The translations under genes were made by a program, and so were the position numbers. 64,000 bases of DNA from the NCBI GenBank assembly GCA_000469685.2, contig LS997567.1, positions 8,752,374-8,816,373 of the forward strand, in the 5' to 3' direction. The DNA comes from Haemonchus contortus. Its lineage: Eukaryota; Nematoda; Chromadorea; Rhabditida; Trichostrongylidae. The notes below the pieces were generated by a model. It ran no database searches. It was given only the letters and a program-made list of their open reading frames with translations, and was not told where the DNA came from. Each line of letters starts with the position of its first letter. The stretch's first letter is position 1. Positions 1-12,800 of this stretch are shown here, piece by piece.

Positions 1-297
1 ATAAAAAACTAGAAAAACAAGAAAAAACTCAGAACTGCTATGCTCGCATTCGCCGATCTTTTATATGCTGCTTAAGCTGTGATATCAGATCGCAGAGCGC
101 TGTTTCCCATCACTGTTTCGAATTCTTTTGAATCTCGCACGTTACAGTAACAATTTCTACTTGCAAAAGCGCTTCTGCGATATTCCGGCCCCTCAAGGTG
201 TGGCGGGAAGGGAGACGGGGTCCATACCAAGTGTTGAACGGATGGAGTTCAATTTTTCGAGTGTTCTTGTAAGTTCGGTATTGATGTTGGCGATCTC

Positions 298-1293
298 CTA
301 CTCGATCTGCCGGGCGATGTCTGGTTTCTCACATAGTGCGGAGTGGTGATCTCGTCGCCCGCAGTGGTGGCACTTCGACCAGAATTTGGGACACGTTTCC
401 TCTTCCAGGCATCCTATCTCCAAACAATTAACACATCGACGATATCGTTTCAGAAGTATGCGTCGTCTCTTACTGTCTCGTACTTTGCCGCAGGAGTCAC
501 TGTAGTGGTCGCCCCGAGCTCCGCAGAAAATGCAACGCATATTTGATTCACTCGGATGATCAGGTCTCATTCCTTTCGAATATTGCCTCGGTTGACACGG
601 CTGCGTTTTCATGAGTGACTGAATTCGGATTCCGAGAGCGTGGATCTTAGCTTCCATGGTTCTGCGAACGATATCCATTTCTTCTCGGTTTTTCTCGTCG
701 AACTCGTCCGTGTCCATGAGAATTTCGTCTTGGCCCGGTTCATCGTTGTCGTCGTTTCGACGAGGGTGCTCGTCGACCTCCGCCGCCCGAGATGATGTTA
801 TTCGACGTTGTGTTTGCCAGAGGCTGTCGATCCTTTCAGCGAGTTCCTGGATTGAATTCTGCATTGTGTTTATGGAGATCTCTAGCTTCTGTTGGCACGA
901 TACTTGGAAGTCTTGTTGATGTTTGAGAGTTTCTGCACGCAAGGTGGCGAAAAATTCGGTGATCGATGATAACTGATCCGCCAAGACGTTCTCCACTACG
1001 TCTTGATGGATAACCATCGAGTGTGCTTTTCCTTCAGCATCGCAGTATTTTTGCTTTTGCTCTAGCATTGCAATCCATGCAGCATCAGAAATTCTTCCGG
1101 TAGCGATTAGTAGTGGTGCTGTGGCATGAAGGGTTCGGAGGCAGTGGCGAAGGCAGAGGAACGGGATCTCGCAATTTTCGGCTTTTGTTTCCAAAATTTG
1201 TATATCGCGCTCCATTTCCCCAAATCGCTCACTACAATTGGTGAAATATGGTACATTTGCACGAAGCCTATCAAGAATAGAATATTCTAACAT
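298..1293 (-). CDS. Zinc-knuckle (gag-like) protein of a BEL/Pao-type retroelement
   Basis: Open frame of 331 codons. The N-terminal two thirds are helix-rich and charged, with no recognised enzyme domain. The C-terminal third holds a cluster of Cys/His motifs: CIFCGARGDHYSDSC, then CVNCLEIGCLEEETC, then CHHCGRRDHHSALC (CX2CX4HX4C). Such knuckles bind nucleic acid in retroelement Gag proteins, and the spacing of repeated knuckles resembles the C-terminal Gag of nematode BEL/Pao elements. It lies directly downstream (minus strand) of an env-like gene, in the same frame as the env tail and separated from it by one TAA stop, which reverses the usual gag-pol-env order. No protease, reverse transcriptase or integrase is visible beside it. 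It is the only long uninterrupted transposon frame in the window. Nothing was recognised in 1-297. The family call is from motifs; the role as a capsid or RNA-binding protein is inferred. Confidence 0.6.
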   Translation of the reverse strand: MLEYSILDRLRANVPYFTNCSERFGEMERDIQILETKAENCEIPFLCLRHCLRTLHATAPLLIATGRISDAAWIAMLEQKQKYCDAEGKAHSMVIHQDVVENVLADQLSSITEFFATLRAETLKHQQDFQVSCQQKLEISINTMQNSIQELAERIDSLWQTQRRITSSRAAEVDEHPRRNDDNDEPGQDEILMDTDEFDEKNREEMDIVRRTMEAKIHALGIRIQSLMKTQPCQPRQYSKGMRPDHPSESNMRCIFCGARGDHYSDSCGKVRDSKRRRILLKRYRRCVNCLEIGCLEEETCPKFWSKCHHCGRRDHHSALCEKPDIARQIE

Positions 1294-1338
1294 GACATCA
1301 CGAGTCTTAGAAACAATTCTATCAAGAAGTTTCGACGG

Positions 1339-2987
1339 TTACATGAGACACGGTAATGCCGATCGAAGTCTTGGTAGATCTCGTTTCGTTTTACGATGTT
1401 CCTCGGCTATGTTCGCGGGAGGCATTTCTGAATTATAATATGAGAGAAAAATTTCGCACGAGTCATATTTTGGCTTGCACCTTTCGCATTCGCAACCAAT
1501 AGGTTTTGAAATACGCTCGCAGAAAAAACCGCAAGACTTTGCAAGAGAGTTTCCAAAAAAGAATTTTGTGACTTGAAGCGCAATTTTGAGCACGGCGCCT
1601 ACTGCATATGGTAGAAACATGTATGAAAGGGCTGCCGCTATTGCTACAGCTAATATCGGAGCAATAGTGGTTTTGTACCATTGCATGAAAAATGATGCCA
1701 AATGGCTTAAATCAGGCCATTCGAATGAATTTTGTGATACGCTTTCGCCGCCCAAGTACGTCGCTATCGCTCCTTAGAATGATGGCGCAAATTTCAGAAG
1801 TCCAGATATCACGACCTGCGTTGAGTTTTTTCCGCATCGCACTGCGCAAGTGATATAATTGCGGGCATTGTTGCGGTGGAAGCGGAGCAGCGTTGCAGTG
1901 CTGTTTGTGGCGAGCACGTAGCTACAAAGCTATTCTCTTCGCATTCGATTTCCGCTAGTGTTGCGACATGCGATTTGCAATGAACTGTTGCTGTCGCACC
2001 TTTTGCGCGCCTGTAGCATCCTTGGATCGCGGCGTCGTCAATATAGCAGTCGTAATTGCGAGTTTCCTCCACTGCATAAGATATTCGGCCATCGAATTTG
2101 ACTACAAACTCAGCTGAGCTAACTTCGCGGATTTTTGCCACTACTTGAGATGAATTTGTCGCAAAGAATTGTAGTCCAGGGCGCTGGATTGGTAGTTTAC
2201 TCTCAATCTTTTCGAATATTTGTGCAGGTGTTGAAACGTCGCGTTCGCATCTGTTCTTGGTTTCTGCTGGTTCGCATATGCAGTTGTCGTGCAGTTCGCA
2301 GGTCAAATGGAGGGCGCTTGTGTTGCTATCGCACAGAAGCGCGGGTGGTTTGCTGTTTTGCCAAATCGCTACAACTGTGCTATTCGCGATGAATTGCTGG
2401 TTCAAGAATGGCGTAGGAGGCAGTGCAAGCGAAGTCATAGTGATTTCGAAGTCACCCATTCGCACAGGGACATTGGGGGTGACCACCACTACGCGAGTGA
2501 TGTGCTTTGGATACGTTAGTGTGCCTTCCAACTTTACTCGTTCGCGCCATCTCGAACACTGCGATAGCTCATAAATATAAGGTGTTTTGGGGATCGCATA
2601 GGTTCTATAAAAGAGACATGCTGCACTGGGTAAGAGGCAATAGCACCCGAGCCATCCGCATGACTCTACGCACCCCGTTCTACCAGGGAAGTTGTTCGCG
2701 TTTTTTAATTCAGGAATGAGGTCTGTTGATTTAACATTTGTGCATCTATAGCCTTTGCATGATCCTTTCCCTGCACAGCGTTTGCTGTCGAGGGTGCGAA
2801 TCGTTATATCTCTTGTGAACCCGAGAGATTCGTGGATACAGAAGAGATACAAGCTTTTCCACCGAAATAGTAGTACCGAAACAAGCGTGCGGTTCGCATA
2901 TAGTTTCAAGCAGGCCTCTTGTCGAAACTGGTTGATTTTCACGATTTCTGACATGCGTGCTGTGCTGGGTTCTCGTAAGGGCTTCAA
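1339..2987 (-). pseudogene. Phlebovirus-G2-like envelope glycoprotein gene of a nematode retroelement, frameshifted
   Basis: Two consecutive minus-strand frames, 2987-1809 (392 codons) and 1755-1339 (138 codons), lie in different frames and together resemble the env gene found in nematode BEL/Pao (Cer-type) retrotransposons. The first is cysteine-rich, with the block GCVESCGWLGCYC followed by a hydrophobic CLFYR segment, typical of the phlebovirus glycoprotein G2 fusion-protein family, and with many further CX2-6C pairs. The second starts with a hydrophobic stretch of about 30 residues (IAPILAVAIAAALSYMF...) that looks like a membrane anchor, followed by a Cys-rich cytoplasmic tail. In such elements the protein is a class II fusion-type glycoprotein captured by a retrotransposon. 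The frame change between the two parts argues that this copy is inactive, although a spliced intron cannot be excluded. It lies inside an XPO5 intron, antisense to that gene. Confidence 0.6.
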
Positions 2988-3007
2988 AAAGCTGTTAGAT
3001 CGTTAAC

Positions 3008-3632
3008 TCTTGACTTTTAATTACTTACTCGTTACTCGTTAGTTGATATCCACGCTTATTTCGCATGCCTTTGGCTGTTCAAAGTTTCTGACCTGCTAGC
3101 ATGGTATAGTTGGAGAAATTCTGCTGTGGGACCTTCAAAATTCTTAAAATGACCGTGACTTTCGTGCCCGGTTCCGTCATGTCTACTGTGCCAGCCGAAC
3201 TCTCTGAGTGACTACTGTCCTTCTATGCATGCCTTGAGTGTACAAGTTCTAAGTCGAGCACAACTGGGATGCAAAATATGCAATTATCGCTCACCTCACA
3301 ATCAAGAAAAATCGCTTCTGTAGTGGAACCTTTACGCGTAGCCACCTGATTTCCCCCTCCCCCCCCCCCCCCCCCCCCAGTTTCGAAGCGAAAAAGTTCG
3401 TGTTTGGTTCAGAGTGAGTGTCATATCAGATTTTTCTTGAATTCCTTAATTAGGGAAACATATATATATATATATATATACATATATAAGAAAATCCCAC
3501 GCGAAAGTGTGAGGACCAAATATGAATTCCTCACCCCATAAATTTCAGGAATGCCCTTCTCGGCTAATTACAAAATACTGTCAGAATCTGTGCTCCTTAG
3601 CAACTCTATCTCGCTGAATATATTATTTTCAG
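3008..3632. other. XPO5 intron end with poly-C tract and TA microsatellite
   Basis: No gene is seen here. There is a C-rich run at about 3354-3379 (more than 20 nearly uninterrupted C) and an AT-alternating run at about 3461-3489. An acceptor-like TTTCAG ends near 3548, but the preferred splice acceptor for the next exon is the TTTTCAG ending at 3632. Confidence 0.5.
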
Positions 3633-3825
3633 ATGAGGCGAATTTGCTAGCTGCAAGGAATATCTTTGGATGGTTGATTGAGGTGTGTAGTTGCGTGCTT
3701 TCTCAGCCGATAGAAAATCAACTTGTACGAATTGTTGACACGGTGACTCGTTATTTGAGCACAGCGGAAGGCAATATCTATGAGCAGGCTGCAAAACTCT
3801 TGGCAACGATTTCTGCCCGAAAAAG
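3633..3825 (+). CDS. xpo5: XPO5 exon (first seen in window)
   Basis: A 193-bp exon after TTTTCAG, ending CGA-AAA-AG before GTGATT (phase 2). It encodes a HEAT-type helical pair including AARNIFGWLIEVCSCVLSQ and YEQAAKLLATISARKR. This corresponds to the segment of animal XPO5 around residues 225-290, which reads ...AALNTLAGYIDW... and ...GAAECLLIAVSRKGK. The acceptor implies an upstream exon ending in phase 1. The upstream frame stays open to an ATG at 3551, but that part does not resemble XPO5. After this exon the gene should encode about 25 more residues before the 23899 exon; I could not find them. Confidence 0.75.
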
Positions 3826-6800
3826 GTGATTAGTTCTTTGTTGATCTTCTACCGACTTCTTGCTCAATTCTAGCATGCAATAGTGAGCAGGGGTGTTTTT
3901 CGTAATTACTTTATGATTGATTCCGTTCCTTTTCTTGTTTTTTTTTCTGTTCAACTCTTGTATCCTCTATTCTAATGAACAGGAGTCGGACCTTCCTCTA
4001 AAAGAGAAAATCTTGAATGGGCACTCAGTAACCCAGCGAAGGGTCCCGACGCGAGCTAGCGGCCGTGATTCCAACGGCTGACGGATCGCTTACACTCACT
4101 CCCTTTAATAATGGCGACCGCGCTTATTTTTCTGCCCTCGTCTGTCACTCCCGTTTAATCCAGTCTTCAACTGCTGTGCTTGTCTGACTAGTAGGGGTCC
4201 CCCACCACTCTCCTCCCCCCGTGCCCCTCCTCAGGGTATTTTCGTCTGCGCTCTAACCTTCGCTGTGAGGGACGCAGGGAAAGTTCAAGCAGTCATGTAA
4301 CCGATTCCAGCGGGAGGCGGTTTGCGCGGCCCCTCGCATCAAACTTGCCATTGGGACGCATAGGCCTATAATCACCTCCTTGGCGCCATCCATTCCTCGA
4401 CAGGCCCATTCGACGCGTTTCTTAGCTGGACAACTCGTTCAGGTGATTCAACCTCTTTGCCATACTAGTCAGTCTACCCACTGTCCGTCTACCTGATATA
4501 CGCCCGATCGATGACGCCACTACTTTAGGCGTCGAATTGGGGATCCACTTGTATTCTGAACAGTTCTATCGTCCATTTGGCTATTTCCACCGTTTTTTCT
4601 TGCTTTCTAAGAGCAAGAAAAAATGAGGGACTGTTCGATTACAACGAACTTGTATGTCATGATCGTTTTGAAGCCTGATTCTTCCTACTTCAGAGTGAGT
4701 TGCACTATGTATTATAGAATATAAGTAGGTCCACATTTCGTCGTCCAATAGTAGTGGCGTCATCGATCGGGCGTATATCAGCTGGATGGGCAGTGGGTTG
4801 GCCGACTAGCATGGTCAGCAGATTGAATCACGTGGACGAGTTATCCAGTTTAGAAACCGCGGCCAGTGGGCGGCGCCAAGGAGGCAATCATAGGCCTATG
4901 TGTCCCAATGGCTGTTTTCAGAGTTCACCGGTGTGCCTTCCGTGCCAGTGTCCGACCGAGCGCCCAATCGATCGACCGACGGTGTTCCTGTTGTGCTTGT
5001 TAACAACACTGGACGCCAATGGATCACGCGCCAGTGTTGTTAACTAGTGGCTCGTGCACCTGTTGATGGGTTGGTCAGTCGGACGCACCGGTGAACTCTG
5101 AAAGCAGTCGATGGCAAGTTTGATGCGAAGGGCTGCGCTAAAAGACCCATCTCATTGTCAAAGGTCCCTTCTTAGTATGTCGTATATGTTGGCGACTTGG
5201 TATTCATAAAGGGTTGTGCTGTGAAAGAGAATATGTTGTCTGCGCAATTCTACATCCATTGTTTTTTATTTCACTGCAAGGTCATTATAGGAACCGAGTG
5301 CTCGTACTGATATTTCGTTCCTGTTTCGTACAATTGATGATGAAAGCATGCTTCAGTGACAAATGGCTTTTCTCATCTATTGTTTACATTGTAGAACTGA
5401 ACTTTAATCTGCTTGGTTTTTATTAGGTTGAGAGATAAGTCTTGCAACACTTCGGACAAACTTTAGAATTTTATATTTCTCAATCAAACAAGAACCAAAA
5501 TCTGCAATATAGTCGTTTTTATCATCTAGGTATAACGATCATTATCAGCTAGGATACGTGCCCTTCTTTGGGCAGCTACTCGATCCCTCTTCCAGAATTC
5601 CGGTGGCTGCGACGGAACAAGTGTTCGATTTCATTTTTAAGTTCATGATGATCATCAAATTTTCTGTCGCTTAGATGGCGCTTCACTGCACTATTTTCTG
5701 ATGCGTTTTTTGGGCACAACGTGGGAATTGCTACGAGATGTACCGCCGCATGAATAGGTCAAGTTCGAGAAGCTCTCGCTCTTCAACAAAAGATTGTGCT
5801 CACCCGTCAATCGCTACAGTTCCTACAGCGGTGCAAATCGACCGCCGTTCTCCCAAGGTTCATCATAAGAATAAGAAATAGGAAGCTGGGATCGATATGT
5901 AATTTCAACGAAAATCACCCTAGAATCGTAAACATCTACCGTAATATCCCAGTGTAGATTTTAAACAGAAGCAGTACGTATTGTATTCTAGCTTATACGT
6001 ATTGCATTCTAGCTTATACGTATCGCATTCTAGCTTGTCGAAATGTAAAGCGAAAGAGGAATCTCGTAGACGGCTACTGTCAGATCGTTGTTGGAAAGTG
6101 ATTGAGCGTGATTCGAAGGAGGTGTGCGACTCTATTCAAGCCGGGGCAAAAGCAAGGCTTCGCGCTAGTTGCCACATAATGAGGAGCGAGCAACACGGAA
6201 ATACTTCCACAATGAGATCAGCCTTTTTACGAACCACAACGGAGCTAGGACCACTCAACAAGTGAACAATTCGCGAAATCAGGCACGAGTTACTGTTACT
6301 GGAGGAAGCTCTGGATTTCCTCAGTCTTGGGCCATCGTTTTCAATCGCTCAAGGGATTGGACCTTCCACGTATCGTCAGGTGGGAACAGGGTTTCATCGT
6401 TTGAGAAACCAGCTTGGAAGGAGTGCAGTGCGCGAAGAACCTCAACGCACTAGCACAGAATCTATTCTAGCGCCTATTCCGTTCCCATGTTCGTTCTATA
6501 AAGAACCAGAACCTTCACCCATACAAGACACAAAATTTCGAATACTTTCATCAGTACTTGAAATTTTCAAAAGACATGATCGCGTAAGATTCTCAAACAT
6601 GACGAACCAACAGTTGGATGGATTACGAGAGGTAAGAAAACGCGTAGCAAATGGCGAGATCCGCCTGTCCGTGAGTGATAAGAGAGGGGAGTTCGTGGTT
6701 CCACCTCGTCTTCTAGATCGTGAAATCACCGAGTTCCAGCTCAATGATACTTGTATATATGATCATTCCACGGAGAAGGAGTTCCTCGCACAAAGTCACA

Positions 6801-9800
6801 AGCTGAACGCTTTATGGGTACAAGTTGTCCAACGGAGACGAAAAATCGGTTTATACTAGTGATTACAAAATTAGACCCATCATTAGCTGTGTAGGAGGAC
6901 CAACGGACCGTATCTCCTGGTTCCTCAACAAACTTGTTGGTCAACTACTTCGATACGTACCCTCACATCTGCCTAACACCAATGAATTTCTTGATCGCGT
7001 GCGTTCATGTAGGCTTCAAGAAAAGTGCGTCGTAGAGTCGTTCGATGTTACTGCGCTTTATACAAACGTCAACAGCAGCGAAGCTCTCCAAGCAGTTTCC
7101 GAAATGCTGCATGATCATGAAACAGAAATTGTGACGTTCGGATTGAGCGTGATTCACATTATGGCTCTAGTCAAAGAGTGCCTTAACTGTAATATTTTCA
7201 GATGGAACGGGTAGTACGTCTCCTAAAAGCGAAGACTTGCTATGGGTCAGCGGCTAGCACTGGTCTTAGCTATCTGTTTCATGAGCAGGATAGAAAGCCA
7301 GCTATAGCGCGCATGCCCATTATGCACTGTCAGTACATCGATGACTGCTGCTTAATAACACCAGCGCAGCAACAGATGGATGTAATGTTTGACATGCTTA
7401 ACCGACAGTCGCAGTATATCAGGTTCACGAGAGAAGTTCAGCACGAAGGCTGGCTTCCTCATCTGAACATGCAGATAAAGTTCTCAGGTGGAAGGTATCA
7501 TGTAAAGTGGTATCGGAAGAACGGCTCGAAGAACATCTCACTCCACGGCAAGTCTGCTCACCCTGAAGCTGTGAAACGTGCAGTAGTTCGTAACATGTAC
7601 AGAACAGCTACAGGAGTGTACACAGGCGAGGTGGAACGAGAGGAGTCAAGCTAGCATGCGAGATCGCAAACTTAAATGGCTGTGTGTAGACGTCCGGCTT
7701 CCATTTTTATCGGATAAGGTCAGCGCAGAAATCCGGCAATGAGGGGACGACATTGAGTCTTTTCGGGAACAGGTCTCGCATTATGTCGGCCACTTTTTGT
7801 GCTGGTTAGCGTAGACTGTGGCTGTCACTGTAGTGCCACTTTCCAGCAGAGATCAATCCACCCCAGTCCCACCAGCAACACAATAGACTTTTCTTTTCCC
7901 GCAACTCAGTGGCGCGCACATGAATGGTTCACGTAAAGCACCCAACTCTCATCTCCGGTCACTATTTTTCGCAATTGTCCTTTCGATGGGGACGAAGCAG
8001 ACGAGACTCAGCCACGAGCATTCTTGTTAGGCAGGCGTAGCTCATGGTCAGCCAGGCGAAGTTCGTAAAGAACCTCTTCAAGAAGCCCTTTCATGTCCAT
8101 ATCCTCCAGGAACTTTCTACAGCAATAAGACGCAAAAAGATTTGAAAAGGGCTTCCGTTTTTTCATGGAGGAACATGTTCGGTGTTGCAGGACTGATCTT
8201 CCAACCTAATATTAGCACTGTGGAGTTGGAAGAAGCAAAACGCTGTTTGGAAATCGCTAGGTTTGCTTGTGCCTGTCACGCAGTGAAACCATCAGGAAGT
8301 AAGTGCATCTATGTTGCTCTGTGTGTAGTCAAGCGGATGTATGTTCAAGAACACAAACGAAAATTCAGTACCGCCTTCGCCCCTTACATTGACCTTGCGG
8401 TGAAGTAAAATGCAATGAATGCAGATTTTCACTGACAGCATACTTCCTTTAACGGCATAACCATGGGTGAGGGTACATTCGCCCGTTTTCGAATGCGCGC
8501 GGCAAACTGCGCGAAATTCGTGGCGATCTGAGAGACACTGGAGATTATCATTGAGGCAAAGATTCGAAGTAGATCAGTAGGGCCAGCTGATCCTACTACT
8601 CTACTCTACATCGAACTTCAACCTACATCGAACTGTGCCCAAATGATGGGCGCCTGAGCCGTCCAAATCGCCTCGAGTTTCGGGGAACGCCCGTTCCGCG
8701 CGTCCATCGAAACTAGGTCAGCCCGCCCACCTAGCGCGCGGCGGAACCCCAGTGCTATTTCGAGATGACATTACGGTACCACTGAGTGTCAGCGGAGCAA
8801 ATGATTGGCACTAGCTCGTGTTATCCTCTCTTTAAGCTGACTGCCGTGGACCGCAAATCCGCAGGCGCAAATCGTATGCCCCTCTGACAACTGCGACGTC
8901 GTAAAGAATCGTGAGCTTACGCGATGCGTGAGACGGCTGTGGCGTGACCTATTTTCGACGGACGCGCGGAACGGAGCGCACCTAGTGGGGTCAGCTGATT
9001 CTACTTATCTACTTTACTTAGGATCTTTGCCCAAATGATCGAGCCGTCCAAGTGGCCTCCAATTTTGCCGCGTGCATCTCTGAACGGGCGAATGTTCCGT
9101 CCCCCATAACCACATAAGGATACACAAATTCTCACCCGTTGATATACGACGTATAGAAAAATACCTCGATCAAGGATATGGGGCAAGTGGTGAGGAAGCA
9201 AGGTGCTGCGGTTCAGAAGTGTTTAAGAAGTGAAAAGACTTCGAAAAATCGTTAAAAAGGGGGCTTGACGAGAATGAGACCAGAAGAATGAAAAGGAGTG
9301 GGTCGCTTAGACGAGCTGCGCACAGTGCTTCATTGCGTACGTATGGGTACTGGTGCAAAAACTGACTAGGGTAGGCAAAATTTCATCCGCTTATAGGTAT
9401 AAGTAAACAAGAACCCTACTTACAGCAAAAATAGCTCACCTTTTTCAGCCTCTGTGGGTAGGAATTTGAAAAAGGGAACGCGGCAGGAAAATGAATAACA
9501 TAGAAAGAAAAGCGGGAGAAAAACATCGTCTCATCACTCGGCGATCAGCTGATTTTGTGTGGGTCCTAGAACAAATATTTGCAATCTGCATTGCCTCAAA
9601 ACTCGTCTGACGTGACGTCGATCGAGAGGCGAGAAAGGAATTCAAGTCAGCAGCAGGGATTCTACTATGCCCTGACCGTCGAGATTTTGGGAGCGAAAGG
9701 GACCCTTCGACCACCCATGGGGGCCACTCAGTATTCCTAAGGGAATAACGCAGTAACCATTTTTATGGTGGACCGTGCCTTTAACGCGTTTGAACGGTGT

Positions 9801-12800
9801 AAGGGTTTTGTTTTTCAATTTTCTTTCCGCGCGCGCATTTGAACATATCGGTGCTGCAGCAGTTCTGCGCGTCTCTGAAAGGGAATCAGGTCCGGTCTCT
9901 TCTTGCGAACACTGCGTCGCGTTTGCAGCACCCGTCGCGTATCGCAGAAACGCGATGGAAGTTTGGAGCGCCATGAGTTAGGGAGTCCTTTGATAATTCA
10001 CATTTGCTGGCCATTTTCTTCAATCCCGATGCGATCCTGATCGTCGTTAATACAGGGTGCGCCATAAATATGGTAACACTTTTCGGGCGTCCGTAATTTC
10101 CTTGTTTGGGGGGTTTCTCCAGATCTGCACCTCCCCTTATGTTTATGATATACCTTAGCCCACATATCTACTTTGGTATTATCAATTCCTACGATTTCGA
10201 GATACAGTGGAGCCTCGCAGACATCCACCGACCGTTCCATCTTTGCGCGCATTCGGTGAGTCCTTTTACGGGTTCGTTCCTCGTTTCAACATTTTCCACA
10301 TGACAGTCTCTTGAATCGCTTCGCGCAGATAGGTCAATAACAAACTTCAATAAGGTCGTCTTGTCTCACATACGACCCCTTTTCCAAATACAATTGCCTG
10401 GAAAGGAGTACGGTGCGGAACCTGCATAATCAAAAGAAAATGACTGCTGATTTGTTTGTATGTTCTAATTCGATGGGAAGAGTCTACCCTGAGTAAACAC
10501 AATTGTATCCAGGTTGAAATTCGAAAACCTCATAAGCTTTTTGACGAGAAGAAGCTGAAGAGAAAAAAACAAATGTAGTGCCCTACTTGCGCGCGGCACG
10601 CGCTTCGTCACACTTTTTGCTGACTAGAGGGTGTTAGCGTGGAGGAAATGTTGACATTCCATAGTATACGTATATTGCACTCTACGCGTGCTGAAACCCT
10701 TGAGAAGTGTCGGATCGCCTCTCAAAGCCATTCTTCCTTTTTCATGATAGTTTGGGTTAGAATCTCTACTATCAGAGCGATATCGCAAATTTTGGTCGAG
10801 AAAAGGGGAAAATTTATTTTGAACCTCATTAAGAAGGGGTCCTCTGAAACGAAGCAGCTGAGGGTCAAAGATCTTTACAGGGATCCGATTTGAAAACTAC
10901 TCACGAGTGGGAAAAGAGCGAGGCTGGTGCTAAAGAGATGCTCGCGACCATCCCCTACCTTCCAATCTTTTTACGAATTTCCCGGACCACAATGTTATGG
11001 GTTGCTGGATATAGTCCATATTGAAGAGGAAAGCCTGCGCACCGCTGTTGCTGCTCCTAAGAAATCATTGGAAACAGTCTGGGGTACAGTTTATCAAGAA
11101 ACTGCGTGCCACCGTCGATGAGTAGCCGAAGCGTCTTTGAGCTGTAATTAGTACAGGATACGATTATATAAGACCGTGTGTTCGTTTCGGATGCATAGTA
11201 AGTAGTTTACATAAATTCACTATCTATCAATATAAACTGCTGTTTCTGCAGCCAAATTATTTTGTTATTATATTCATGGCGCACCCTGTAGAGGAAGGGT
11301 CATTTGGAACAAAAAAGTCTAACGAACATAAAATCAAGGAAGAAACAGAAAGAAACAATCAAAACCAAACAAAAAAGATGACCAGTAAACGAAAAATGTG
11401 TCGTATCGATTGGCCGGGAGGCGAGCCAAGTATGGTAATTGCAGTTTGAAGCCGCGAGACAACTAAAAAAGATTTGCCGCATGCCGCAAAACGAACGTAG
11501 GAAATCGAGGAGCAGATCCGCTACCCTTTGCCCTTATATTTTTTTACGCGCGCGGATTTTCGAATACATCGGTGCTGCACGACTCTGCTAGGGAATTTTC
11601 ATTACTTTGTCGCCTTACTGCTTCATTCTCTAATTCTCCCATTTCCTTCATGAAAATAAGCTCGACAAGCCCCATTCCACTTCTACATCGCTTCTTCTTT
11701 AAGCAGATTCCATTCGTTTTGCAATAGCCGCTTCTGAGCTTTTCTCAAATGTTTACGCGTGAGAAAGTAATTCAACCCGCAAAATCATCACACGTTTCAA
11801 ACATGGCCATCGAGATATCGCAGTGCGCTGCGACATGCGTAACGTGTGCGACGTGGTTTACTTTTATCGATAATAGGGTCCGACTTTCCGCGGGGAACAA
11901 GGGGGTTGGTATCGCCCCACGAACATTCTCGAGGCAGGACCTATAGCCGGGTTTCTGTTAGAGCCGAGCGCCCCTACTGAGTTTTCGGTGCTGTTTCCAG
12001 AGTGTGCGGAGGGGGACACTGAATAACACAAAGAAGGATCTACTTTGTATTGCTTATTCTTTTTCTTTACAGAGAGAAGAGTGACAACTCGATAGTGATT
12101 TCGGCCTTCTTTCGCGAAGAAGTGTTTTCAACTATTCTCACTATAACGAGGTACTCTTGTTTATCCCGGTGCTACTTATTTACACATCTGTAGCAATTCT
12201 ACAATCACGTTTTTCTAAGAAGTACCGCAACTTTACGCTTATTTTCATTCAAATTCGGAGGCTGATTAAGGCAACTAACGTAAGCATGATTTTATGTAAA
12301 TACAGGGTGGCTACAAAGTATGGGCCGGTATTTATTCGCATGTAAAAAAAATAAATATCATACATTTCTAAAGAATTTTCATTAAATGGTACAACTAAGA
12401 TAAAGGATCATTTATTCGAGGTATTGTTCGAAATGATCGCCCCTGGCCAGAATACAAGCTTCCAATCTTCTCGTAAAGGCTTCCACGGTGGGCCGCAAGT
12501 AGTCGACATCAATTTTCTGCCACTCCATCTGAAGAGCTGCTTTTAGACTGTCCAAACTGCGGTGGGGTGAAGAAGACACTTTCTGCTGCAGATAGCTCCA
12601 AACTGAGTAGTCCATTGGATTGAGGTCTGGGGAGTTAGATGGCCACATGTCTTTGTCCCAGAATCCAGGAAAATGATGTCGGCAGAAGGAAATCGTGGAT
12701 TTCGACCCATGTGCTGGTGCCCAGTCCTGTTGCAAAACAAAGTTCCTTTCTCCGAAGTGATTTTGGGCCCATGGCAATAGTGTGTCCCTCAAAATGACAT

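Noticed and set aside
1339..2987. Recent infectious virus integration
   Set aside because: The glycoprotein type is the one carried by nematode BEL/Pao retroelements, the copy is frameshifted, and no viral polymerase or nucleoprotein is nearby.
3551..3632. Upstream extension of the first exon from the ATG at 3551
   Set aside because: The frame is open but does not resemble XPO5 and a better TTTTCAG acceptor lies at 3632; the gene must start outside the window because the N-terminal region is absent.
8142..8408. Possible missing XPO5 exon
   Set aside because: It has an acceptor-like TTGCAG and a protein-like frame, but no match to the expected XPO5 segment and part of it is a dispersed repeat.
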